The notes under the pieces are model-generated. The model was not told the origin of the DNA. It did no database searches and saw only the letters and a list, made by a program, of their open reading frames with translations. A program made the position numbers and the translations under genes. Source: Myxococcales bacterium (GTDB lineage Bacteria; Myxococcota; Polyangia; Polyangiales; Polyangiaceae). From it: a DNA stretch of 64,000 nt. Numbering within the stretch: position 1 is the stretch's first letter; every line of letters begins with the position of its first letter. The stretch spans positions 1 to 64,000 of the forward strand of contig PLXW01000077.1 in the NCBI GenBank assembly GCA_003151595.1. Reading direction: 5' to 3'. Positions 7,434 through 16,128 of this stretch are shown piece by piece.

Positions 7434-7712
7434 ATGTTCAGAACGAGTCTCCTTCTCCTCGCATACCTAGGCATCACGGCATGCGGCAGCCAAGCTCCTG
7501 GCGCTACCGCCGCCGCCGACGTCAAGCCCGCCGAGGAGTGCGTAGCCTACGCAAGCGAGCTTCGCGCGTGCTTCGCGGGCAGCGGCGCGCCGACCCAGTC
7601 GGCCGACGAGCTGGCCGCGAGTGTCGTCGCGCCGCGCGACGAAGAGACTCGCGTCGAGATGAACCTCGCTTGCGCGCGCAGCCGAATCCAGCTTCGCGGA
7701 GCCTGCAAGTGA
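7434..7712 (+). CDS. Small lipoprotein upstream of the Rhs toxin
   Basis: The 92-residue protein begins at ATG 7434, preceded by GGAGGG. MFRTSLLLLAYLGITAC is a lipoprotein signal with the acylated cysteine at about residue 17. The mature domain has only about 75 residues with three further cysteines (EECVAYASELRACF and a C-terminal ACARSR), suggesting a disulfide-stabilised helical fold. It ends 78 bases before the Rhs gene and is probably co-transcribed with it from the sigma-54-like promoter at 7251. A role as an outer-membrane partner of the toxin is possible but untested. Confidence 0.7.
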   Translation: MFRTSLLLLAYLGITACGSQAPGATAAADVKPAEECVAYASELRACFAGSGAPTQSADELAASVVAPRDEETRVEMNLACARSRIQLRGACK

Positions 7713-7790
7713 CCCCGCCGTTCGGCGGCGCGCGAGCGTCCCGCAACAGCCTTTTCATCGATCGCGTTCCTTCAAGGGGAGTCTGATTCC

Positions 7791-10700
7791 ATGTTGCTCA
7801 AGTCCATGCGCCGTCGCGGCGGGCCGGTCGCCGCTCTCACGCTCTCCGTGTTTCTCTCAAGTGCCCTGCCGGCGAGGCCGGCGCGCGCAGACGCGCCGGA
7901 GCCCGGCCAAGACACGGGCGTAACGCCGCCCGAGCACGGCGTGGGTGGACCGCACACGATGGGACAGCCCTCCGGTGCATCTGGCTCCGCCGATGCGCTC
8001 ATCACGGCGAACCCCGTGACGGGCGCCGCACAGGCGAGCCTGACCTTCGACCTTCCGCAAGCGCGTGGCGTGCCACAGCCGTCTCTCTCCCTGTCCTACG
8101 ATTCGCAGACGGGAATGGGCGTAGGAGGAATGGGCTGGCGCCTCAACATTCCCTCGATCGAGCGCCGAAACTCGTCGAGCTTTCCCAATTTCGTCAACTG
8201 GGCAGCGACGCAGAAGCCGACCGCCCCCGTGAACCCGGCCACGGATCCGGACGACTTCGTGATGGACGGCCAGCCGCTCGTTCCCATCTGCATCGTCACG
8301 GCGAGCGGACAGTGCACCCCCGAAACGCCCGGGCCATTTCCCGTCGCACTCGCCGGTTGGACCTATTACCACCCCGAGACCGACTCGTTCATCAGGGCCT
8401 TTCGCGCCCCGGACTATTCGTCGTGGGTCGTCCAACTTCAATCGGGTGTCTGGCTCACCTTCGGTGTTCCACTCGACGACGCTACGGATCTCTCCGGCGT
8501 CGAGACGCACTTCCCTAACGTCAGCGTCCTCGGACTTCCGGTGGTCCTCAACGCAGGGGTCTACCGATGGAACCTCGTCCGGCAGTCGGATGCAATCGAC
8601 GCCACGACGCGCAACGAGGTCGTCTACAAGTGGGCTTCGCTCTGGTCGACCGACGGGGAGCAACCGGCCTCGCAGGGACAAGGCCTTCGCTATCTCACGG
8701 ACATCTACGATACGCGCAACGTGATCCAGTCGCCGATTGACCTCTCGCAATTTGCGCATCACACGCATCTCTTCTGGCGCGGCCACGACCAAGTTCTCAA
8801 CTATTCGCCGGGCTGGAAGAGCACCCCCGCGCGGGTCCTCGGTGATGTCGCCGTCACGAGCGTGCCGATGAGCGGCGGCCCCGGGAGCACGCGCTCGTTG
8901 GTTCGGCTCTACCATCTGACGTACAGCACGGAGGGCCTGTACGAGCAGCGCTTCCTCGAGAAATTCGAGGTTCATGGCTGCACCGCATCGGAGAGCGGTG
9001 GGAACGTGGCTGACCCGACGACGTGGGCATACTCGGGCGCTTGCCCGGCGCTCCCGGCGACGTCCTTCACCTATCTGAGCCCGACCGGAAACGCGTGGCC
9101 CGACTTGATCCTGACGAAGGGGGTGACCCGAAAGCTCGGATTCACGACGGGCTCGGTATTCGCGGCGATGATTGACGTCGATGGCGACGGAGCGTCCGAC
9201 GTGCTGGCCGCGGACGTCGTTCCCAACAAGAACCTGCCCGGCGCATTCCCAGTGACTTCTGAAGTTCTTCTGAGTCCGAGTGGTACGAATGTCTCGGCCG
9301 CACCGGAGCTCACCGTGGGAGGGCCCCGTTTCGCCACGCCGTATTACTTGCTGCCGTCAACCCAGTCCTACTGGGGCGACTGGCTCGGCGCCGGCCAGCA
9401 GAGCGTCATGTACTACGACGACCCGTGTGGCGGCTACAACAACTACACGTGGACATGGGATCCGACGTTCGAGCAGAAACTAGAGTACCCATCGTACGAG
9501 ATATACACGTACGGCGGTGCCGGCGCGGCGTGGCCAGGGCAAGGCCCGTCACTCATCAAGCAGTGGTGGCAAGATAGTGACCCGGATTATTCAGAAGGGA
9601 ACGACAACGCGAAATATTGGGAGCAGGCGAAGATCTTCGACGCCGACGGGGACGGCCTTACCGATTCCGTCCTTGGCGTTGACACTGACTCTTACCCGGC
9701 CTTTGGCTACGCGCGCTCGTATTTTTCGCTCCGACCGAAGGATGGAAACGTCAGCGCAGGCATCTTCGCCCGAAAGATCTTCCACGCGTCGCTCGCGAAC
9801 TACAACGGGAGCGGCTACCACGCAATCGCCGACATGGACGCGGACGGCCTCGCGGACGTGGTCGAGGTCGAACAAATCCAAGATCCCGGAACTTCGACCT
9901 TTGGCCCTTCGACGAATCTTCGCTGGTGGAAGAACCGTGGTGATGGTCGATTCGGCGACGTAGGCAACGCGAGTTTCACCGCCGATAGCGGGAAGCCGGC
10001 GCCGGTGGACGTCAACGTCGCGACTTGCACCTCGTGCAATTGGCCCGTCGACCAGCACAAGTCGAACATTGCCATCGGCGACGTGAACGGCGACCAGCTC
10101 GCCGACTTCGTTGTCCTCCACAACAAGACGCTCTCCATCTACACCCAGCGCCCGCGCACCGCGCAGGCCGATGGGCACGGAGCGTTCAACGCTCCGCTGA
10201 CGCAAGCGAGCGCGGCACCCGACGACGACGCCGCCGTTTCCATCGCGGACATGGACGGCACCGGAATCCCCTCCATCGTCCTCGTCGAAGGCAACGCCGT
10301 CTCGACGTATTACCTCGCTCAGCCCCGCTACGGCTTGCTGACGAACATCACCGACAGCGCCGGCAAGATGACGACCATCGCGTACGACTCGGTCACCCAT
10401 CTAGGGCAGATCGCGTCGCCTGCTTGGCAGACGAAGTTGCCAATGCCGACGCAAGTCGTCGTGAGCGCCTCGACCTACAGCGCTGACAAGGAACCGGATG
10501 GAACCCCGGACAAATATGTGACCACGTACGGGTACCGAGACCCGTTCTACGACGCACGTGACCATGCTTTCCTTGGCTTCCGCGTCGTCACGAGCACGAC
10601 GAATGGATCCGCGCCTTCGCCCGGCACCATGACGACGACGACGTACGTCCCTCCGACGTGCGGCACTGCCCCGTGCGCGTGGTCGGTCGACTATGGCTGG

Positions 10701-13700
10701 CGCTTTCGGCGCGGCCTCGCCTCCTCCGTCCAGATAAGCGACGCGACGACCAGCCAGATGCTGTCGGCCGAGGTGACCACGTGGGCCTATGAGACCACGC
10801 ATCGAGGCTTGGACGGGCGCTACTCACGCATGGTGTATCCCGCGCAAGTGGACACGTTCCTCGGCGGATCGGCTCCAGGGACCGGGGCGCCGATCGGAAC
10901 GACGAGCCTGCTGCTGGGCGGGGTTCAAGGGACCGGCGCGAGTGCGGGCGATACGTCTTACGCGTGGCCCGCGCAGAGCGTCGTTGTGCCTGGCGGCCGG
11001 GTAGGCTTGTGGAACCTGCGCCGAACGCAGGTTCTCGACGTTCATGGCAACGTCACCCAAGCGGTCGACTTCGGGCGGTTCAGTTCCGACACCCCGATCC
11101 TCACCACGACAGTATGGGGGCTCGGCGCGGGCGACGAGACGGGTTGGTCCTATCGTCCGACACAGACGAAGACTGGATACGCGAATGCTGCGGGGACCGC
11201 CTTCGTCGGGGTTCCGCGCGAGGTCGACTCCACGTACAACGCTTGGGGTCAGCCGGCGACGAAGACAGCGCCGCTCACGGGCACGCTTCCTCTCCTCCGG
11301 TCGAACGGATCGGGCCCGACCGCGCCTACGCCCACGAATGCTTCCATCGATAGTACGGCGGGTTCTCCCGTTCAGCTCGCGAAGTACACGTACGACGCCT
11401 ACTCCAATCTCACCTTGGTGCAAAAGCCAGATGGCCATTGCACCGGGGCGACGTACGACACGGGCTTCAATCAGCTTCCCGTTACGGTCTCCGCGTACCG
11501 CAGCGGATGCGGCGCGGGCAATGACAAGCTCACCACCGTCTTCAGTTACGATCGAGGCCTCGGCGAGACCACGTTGGAGGTGAGTCCATCGCTGGCCGCG
11601 ACGATGCGACGCTTCGACGCCTTCGGGCGCATCGTGGAGGTGGATCAGCCAAGCGCGCAATTGCTCGGAGTCACCTCCACGACACCCGCGGTCACCGTCG
11701 ACTGGTCGAAATATCCGCAGCAGCTGCACGTGACCACGCCCGCGCGTGAATCGTTCATCAACTTCGACAGCCAGGGGCGGACACGATACAGGCTCGATTC
11801 GGCCGAGACGAAAGGCTCATGGCTCCTGAGCGGAGGCTCGCAGCTGTATCCGAGCGGTCGCGTTCAACAGGCTTTCGCCCCCTCCACATGGTCGGGCTCG
11901 ACCGCGCCGGGCGCAGTCACGACCTTCACCACGAGCTCGTCGAGCTTTACCTACGACGCGGTCGGCCGCGTGCTTGTGTCGACGGGCCTTGACGGCTCCG
12001 TGACTGGTGAGTTCACCTACGTGCCACTCGAAACGGACGTGCTGGATGGCGAGCAGATTCCGGGCGGCCTCCACGCCGGGGCGATGAATGCGTTCACGTA
12101 CGACGGTCACGGACGACAGACCGGCGTCGTTCAGAAGACGGTCGCCCCCGCGGATGGGATCGCGACGACGACAACGTATCTCGCGACGGGAGAGGTCCAA
12201 GCAATCGCGAAGAGCCACAGCGGAGGCGCAGACACGTACACTCGTACTCTCACGTACGATTCGCTGGGCCGTCTCGTGCTGAACGTCGAGCCGAACACCA
12301 GTGTCGCGACCATCGTGGGGCAGATCAAATCGGTGGCGGCTTGGCGCTACGCTTACGACGACGCGGGCGATCTCGTCGGAACGAGCGACGCGCGCGGGTG
12401 CGGGAAAAACCTGGCCTACGACAATCTTGGCCGCCTCGTGACCGAGGACTATTCGCCCTGCACGAGCGCCCAAGCGCCGTACTCGAATGGATTCGAGGCG
12501 CTCTTCGTCTATGACGTCCCCGAGCCGGGGAGCGGCGCGACAAATCCATCCATGTACCAAGGGAAGCTGACGGCGACGTACGATCGCGCTCAGCACGGGC
12601 AGCTTCTCTACGACCCCCGCGGCCGAGCGATCGCCGCCCGCAAGCAGCTCGCGATCCCGGGGATGACGACCGCCACGGCTCCGAATGGCTACGCCCCGCA
12701 CTGGTTCGAGCAGGACGTCACGGCCTATGACGAGGCGAATCGCGTCGTCACGCGCACGACGGGGATCGACCCCGCCGTCTTCGGACTCGCCGCTTCGACC
12801 TCGCTCACGAGCCACTACACACCGCGCGGCACGGTGAGTCGCGTCGATGGGAGCTACGGCGCACTCCTCGCCAGCCAGACATTCAACCCCGATGGGACGC
12901 TGCTTCAGCAGGTCTACGGAGATGCCGCAAAGACCACGACGGACTTTGGCTACGACGCCGCGGTGCGTCTCCAGTCGCTCCACGTTCATCGACCTGCGGG
13001 GCCGTGGGCAACGTCGCCGACGTACCCGAAGCCCCCCTCCAATCTCGAGGACGATCTCGAGTACATCGGCGTTCTCTACGATCACGTCGGCAATCCGACG
13101 ATAGTGACCGATCAATCGACCGCCGCGTGGCCGGCGGGCTCGCTTCCGCAGTACTCGCGGATAATGCTTTACGACGACAACTATCGACTCGCGTCCATCG
13201 CCACTCAGTATCGCGCGACGACGAGCGGGCCGGACGATGTGTTCGTGTCGCCCTACGCGGCGGAAGTTGCCGCGGGGAGCCGGCAGTTCCCGGCGCTCCT
13301 CGCGACGAAGAACCGCATTCGCAGCCAGGGGTACTCGTACGACTGGCTCGGCAACACGACGTCCTCGTCGGACGACGCGAGCGCCTTCGGGGACCGCTCG
13401 CTCGGCAAAATCACAAACGGCGGAACGGCGGACTCCAGTGGTGTGACGGGCCTCGGCCCGAATCAGCTCACGGCGGCGGCGCAAGGTACGTCGAACCTGG
13501 GCGTTCAATACGACGAAGCGGGCGATGTGACGAGTATCGCGCTGCAACGCGGTGCTCCCTGCGCTTCTGACTGCTCTACGCGCTACGACTATGCTTGGGA
13601 CGAAGTGGGCCGTCTAGCGACGGCGGATCGCTCCGAGACACTGGTACCGGGGTTCACGGAATGGGTCGTGAGGGAAGCGTTTGCCTACGACGCCGCGGGC

Positions 13701-15011
13701 AGCCGTGTCCTGAAGGAGTACCAAACGAACTCCTCGACGGTCGCGCCTACCTACACGGCGGACATCTTCGATTCGCTGCGGCTGGAGGGGACCACGTTCC
13801 CGGACGCCAACGGCGACTATGCACGCACGACGTCGACGGAGACCGCTGTCCTCGTCGCGAACGGCGTCACGTATGGGCGCACGGTCTATTCGCAGAGTGA
13901 CCCGATGGTCTCGGCGAGTGGGACGGAGCACGTGTTCTTGGAGATCGGCGATCAGCTCGGCTCCACGGCGTTCGTGATCGATCAAGCAACCGGTGAGCTC
14001 GTCGAGCGCTCATCGTACCAAGCCTTCGGCGCCGCTGACTCCGACTATCGATCGCCGCGATGGGCAAACTTCCGGGAGGCTTTCCGCTACACTGGACATG
14101 AGGACGACGCAGAGGTGGGACTGACCTACTTCGGTGAGCGGTACTACGCGCCGCTGCTGGGCCGCTGGATGAGCGCCGACCCGCTCACGATTCACGCGCT
14201 GGGCAGCGACGCGAATCCCTACGCCTTCGTACGAGGCAATCCCTTGGGGCTCGTCGACGCGACCGGGCTCGAAGGCGAGTGCGCAGACACGTGCGACGGT
14301 GGCCTCAGTGGGCTGATCAGTGGGGTCGGCAAGTGGCTCGGAGGTCTCTTTGGTGGGCACGGCGGTGGAAGCGGACGCGGCGGGGCTTACGGCCAGTCTA
14401 GCCCCGCTCGCCCGCCCCCGCCTCCCCCCCCGCCTCCGCCGCCTCCGCCGCCCGTGACGGCGCAGACCTCCAGCGTCGGAGGGGTCGGATCGATGGTCGG
14501 CCAGGCACCGGAGGATTCGTGCGAACTCGGGGCGAGTTGTTCCATCGCAGAGCACGCACACGATCAAGTCATGAGGGATGGCTCACTGTCGGAGCAATTC
14601 AACGAGATGCTCCGTTGGCGAGGATTCATGATGGGCGGCACAGCTCCTCTGAGCGCCTGGGAAGGCATTATTGCAGAGGATCTCGTCCCGACAGTGAACC
14701 AGCTCCGCGCGCTCGCGCCCGTGCGAGGCTTTCAGGTCCATCATCTCTTGCCGGAGTATCTTGGAAAAATGCTCGGCTACACGACGGAGGAGATGGGCGG
14801 CCAGCCTGGAGCCTTCATCTCGCAGTGGGCGCATACTGGAGCGGAGAATCCCGAAGCAGTGCACAAAGCAATCGCAACATTCCTACCTCCAATGGTGAAC
14901 GGGGTACGGGCCACCTACAGCGCAGCGCAAATCAGCGAAGGCCTTCAAGCCGCTTACGGCAGCATAGGTCGCTCATCCTGGTTTGCTGTCATCTCTGGAT
15001 TGATTCAATGA
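7791..15011 (+). CDS. Secreted SpvB/TcB-Rhs polymorphic toxin with putative HNH-like C-terminal tail
   Basis: A 2406-residue protein with a Sec signal peptide (residues 1-33, cleavage after PARA). An SpvB/TcB-type N-terminal domain follows (about 55-330), then FG-GAP/VCBS calcium-loop repeats such as DVDGDGASD (about 460), DADGDGLTD (616), DMDADGLAD (680) and DVNGDQLAD (762). A long YD-repeat region leads to a canonical Rhs core end (YTGHEDDAEVGLTYFGERYY to NPLGLVDATGLE, about 2098-2161). A Gly-rich linker and a run of 14 prolines (about 2208-2221) precede a unique tail of about 185 residues with VHHLLPEYLGK (about 2317) and AHTGAENPEAVHKAI, suggestive of an HNH-like nuclease. It resembles a TcB-TcC fusion without TcA. 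The tail's activity is inferred, not shown. Confidence 0.9.
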   Translation: MLLKSMRRRGGPVAALTLSVFLSSALPARPARADAPEPGQDTGVTPPEHGVGGPHTMGQPSGASGSADALITANPVTGAAQASLTFDLPQARGVPQPSLSLSYDSQTGMGVGGMGWRLNIPSIERRNSSSFPNFVNWAATQKPTAPVNPATDPDDFVMDGQPLVPICIVTASGQCTPETPGPFPVALAGWTYYHPETDSFIRAFRAPDYSSWVVQLQSGVWLTFGVPLDDATDLSGVETHFPNVSVLGLPVVLNAGVYRWNLVRQSDAIDATTRNEVVYKWASLWSTDGEQPASQGQGLRYLTDIYDTRNVIQSPIDLSQFAHHTHLFWRGHDQVLNYSPGWKSTPARVLGDVAVTSVPMSGGPGSTRSLVRLYHLTYSTEGLYEQRFLEKFEVHGCTASESGGNVADPTTWAYSGACPALPATSFTYLSPTGNAWPDLILTKGVTRKLGFTTGSVFAAMIDVDGDGASDVLAADVVPNKNLPGAFPVTSEVLLSPSGTNVSAAPELTVGGPRFATPYYLLPSTQSYWGDWLGAGQQSVMYYDDPCGGYNNYTWTWDPTFEQKLEYPSYEIYTYGGAGAAWPGQGPSLIKQWWQDSDPDYSEGNDNAKYWEQAKIFDADGDGLTDSVLGVDTDSYPAFGYARSYFSLRPKDGNVSAGIFARKIFHASLANYNGSGYHAIADMDADGLADVVEVEQIQDPGTSTFGPSTNLRWWKNRGDGRFGDVGNASFTADSGKPAPVDVNVATCTSCNWPVDQHKSNIAIGDVNGDQLADFVVLHNKTLSIYTQRPRTAQADGHGAFNAPLTQASAAPDDDAAVSIADMDGTGIPSIVLVEGNAVSTYYLAQPRYGLLTNITDSAGKMTTIAYDSVTHLGQIASPAWQTKLPMPTQVVVSASTYSADKEPDGTPDKYVTTYGYRDPFYDARDHAFLGFRVVTSTTNGSAPSPGTMTTTTYVPPTCGTAPCAWSVDYGWRFRRGLASSVQISDATTSQMLSAEVTTWAYETTHRGLDGRYSRMVYPAQVDTFLGGSAPGTGAPIGTTSLLLGGVQGTGASAGDTSYAWPAQSVVVPGGRVGLWNLRRTQVLDVHGNVTQAVDFGRFSSDTPILTTTVWGLGAGDETGWSYRPTQTKTGYANAAGTAFVGVPREVDSTYNAWGQPATKTAPLTGTLPLLRSNGSGPTAPTPTNASIDSTAGSPVQLAKYTYDAYSNLTLVQKPDGHCTGATYDTGFNQLPVTVSAYRSGCGAGNDKLTTVFSYDRGLGETTLEVSPSLAATMRRFDAFGRIVEVDQPSAQLLGVTSTTPAVTVDWSKYPQQLHVTTPARESFINFDSQGRTRYRLDSAETKGSWLLSGGSQLYPSGRVQQAFAPSTWSGSTAPGAVTTFTTSSSSFTYDAVGRVLVSTGLDGSVTGEFTYVPLETDVLDGEQIPGGLHAGAMNAFTYDGHGRQTGVVQKTVAPADGIATTTTYLATGEVQAIAKSHSGGADTYTRTLTYDSLGRLVLNVEPNTSVATIVGQIKSVAAWRYAYDDAGDLVGTSDARGCGKNLAYDNLGRLVTEDYSPCTSAQAPYSNGFEALFVYDVPEPGSGATNPSMYQGKLTATYDRAQHGQLLYDPRGRAIAARKQLAIPGMTTATAPNGYAPHWFEQDVTAYDEANRVVTRTTGIDPAVFGLAASTSLTSHYTPRGTVSRVDGSYGALLASQTFNPDGTLLQQVYGDAAKTTTDFGYDAAVRLQSLHVHRPAGPWATSPTYPKPPSNLEDDLEYIGVLYDHVGNPTIVTDQSTAAWPAGSLPQYSRIMLYDDNYRLASIATQYRATTSGPDDVFVSPYAAEVAAGSRQFPALLATKNRIRSQGYSYDWLGNTTSSSDDASAFGDRSLGKITNGGTADSSGVTGLGPNQLTAAAQGTSNLGVQYDEAGDVTSIALQRGAPCASDCSTRYDYAWDEVGRLATADRSETLVPGFTEWVVREAFAYDAAGSRVLKEYQTNSSTVAPTYTADIFDSLRLEGTTFPDANGDYARTTSTETAVLVANGVTYGRTVYSQSDPMVSASGTEHVFLEIGDQLGSTAFVIDQATGELVERSSYQAFGAADSDYRSPRWANFREAFRYTGHEDDAEVGLTYFGERYYAPLLGRWMSADPLTIHALGSDANPYAFVRGNPLGLVDATGLEGECADTCDGGLSGLISGVGKWLGGLFGGHGGGSGRGGAYGQSSPARPPPPPPPPPPPPPPVTAQTSSVGGVGSMVGQAPEDSCELGASCSIAEHAHDQVMRDGSLSEQFNEMLRWRGFMMGGTAPLSAWEGIIAEDLVPTVNQLRALAPVRGFQVHHLLPEYLGKMLGYTTEEMGGQPGAFISQWAHTGAENPEAVHKAIATFLPPMVNGVRATYSAAQISEGLQAAYGSIGRSSWFAVISGLIQ

Positions 15012-15021
15012 GGACGGTCAT

Positions 15022-15471
15022 ATGAAGCAGATATGGGACATGACGACGCTCGATCTTGAGGAGAATCCGCTTTGGTATTTTCCCATGGATGGGTCGGGCG
15101 GTGGGGATGAGATGTCGGTAGGGCCTGTGACGCCCGAGATGCCATTGCCGTCGGCTTGTCAGATGGTGGCCCGCGCTAGCTTCGTCACGGCGGACGGGGT
15201 AAAATACCCTGGGTATGTGTATTGGTCGACAACTACCCGCGTGAACGAATTGAAGCCATTCATGTGGATGGAGGACGTCGCTGTTACGTTTTGGAACGGC
15301 ATCGTGCCGCCAGATGCAAGCTACCTAGAGCGGGTTCGCGCGCGACTACGACCCGAATCGTGGCCGATTCGGTTTGCGAGTGAAAATGTGCGCGGTCTTG
15401 CCACGATGGTCGGTTCGGTGGAGGGCATCTATTTTCTAGAAGACGGCACGACGAAATGCGTAAGGCCGTAG
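15022..15471 (+). CDS. Putative immunity protein for the Rhs toxin
   Basis: The 149-residue protein starts 10 bases after the Rhs stop. There is no signal peptide, so it is cytosolic, as expected for immunity to a nuclease-type tail. The sequence is acidic and rich in aromatic residues (LDLEENPLWYFPMDG near the start, FMWMEDVAVTFWNG in the middle), typical of immunity proteins, but I do not recognise a named Imm family. The call rests on its position directly after a polymorphic toxin tail. Confidence 0.6.
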   Translation: MKQIWDMTTLDLEENPLWYFPMDGSGGGDEMSVGPVTPEMPLPSACQMVARASFVTADGVKYPGYVYWSTTTRVNELKPFMWMEDVAVTFWNGIVPPDASYLERVRARLRPESWPIRFASENVRGLATMVGSVEGIYFLEDGTTKCVRP

Positions 15472-15622
15472 CGTGCGCCGAGGGTGGCGCCTCGTGGGTC
15501 ATCCACCTATCGTTGTGCACGCGGACCCGAGCACATACCTTGCCGGCACGACTGGCGCGCCAGGGAGGTTCGTGTCCGGGGTTCCGAACTTCCGGTCGTA
15601 GTGATATGTTCCCTAATCGCGC

Positions 15623-16024
15623 ATGGCTGATACGTTGGACCTTACGAACCCGCGCGACGTTGTGCGAATGATCATCGCCGACAACAAGCGGCTTCATTCC
15701 CCGGAGTGGGGGTGGGTTGCATTCTTCGACTTTGGCCGCGCCTCCGGCGTCACGGCTTCGATCATGATTGCCTTCGACAGAGCCAGAATGGTCATCACCC
15801 GTGCTGCCGACGAAAACGTGCAAATCCAATTTCCGCCTGAGTCAGTGGGGAAGTGTGTCGACCTGGCGTTCCATTTCGGCGGACTATTTCGCGGGTGCGA
15901 GCCTCCGCCTCAGACGAAAGCGGCGCTCGAACGGGAGGTCCGTAGGGCGCGAGCGGAACTCGATATCCTTCGCGATGAAAACCAAGCGCTTCGGCGGCGG
16001 TTCCCTGCCAACACGAATCGGTAG
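15623..16024 (+). CDS. Small protein with C-terminal coiled coil, possible second immunity or accessory protein
   Basis: The 133-residue protein starts at ATG 15623. A mixed alpha/beta N-terminal part (about 1-95) contains WGWVAFFDFGRASGV and a hydrophobic segment at 85-90. The last 35 residues form a heptad-patterned coil (ALEREVRRARAELDILRDEN). No family recognised. It lies 151 bases after the putative immunity gene in the same orientation, in the place where extra or orphan immunity genes often accumulate behind Rhs loci. That role is a guess from position. Confidence 0.55.
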   Translation: MADTLDLTNPRDVVRMIIADNKRLHSPEWGWVAFFDFGRASGVTASIMIAFDRARMVITRAADENVQIQFPPESVGKCVDLAFHFGGLFRGCEPPPQTKAALEREVRRARAELDILRDENQALRRRFPANTNR

Positions 16025-16128
16025 ACACCCGGTTGGAGGCGACGTGCTTTTCGCCCGGCCGACATCGTTCTCGCAACGAGGCGAAGACTTCGTCGTCGTG
16101 GTTCGCCGTCAGTCAGAGGGAACATGCT

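Noticed and set aside
11817..13547. 576-residue minus-strand frame inside the Rhs gene
   Set aside because: It is an Arg/Val-rich antisense product lying wholly within a clear coding region.
14401..14460. Proline-codon run as a CRISPR-like or simple repeat array
   Set aside because: It encodes a polyproline linker in frame. No CRISPR array was seen in the window.
7791..15011. Type VI secretion Rhs effector
   Set aside because: There is a Sec signal peptide and no PAAR domain, VgrG, Hcp or chaperone gene nearby. The SpvB/TcB N-terminus fits better.
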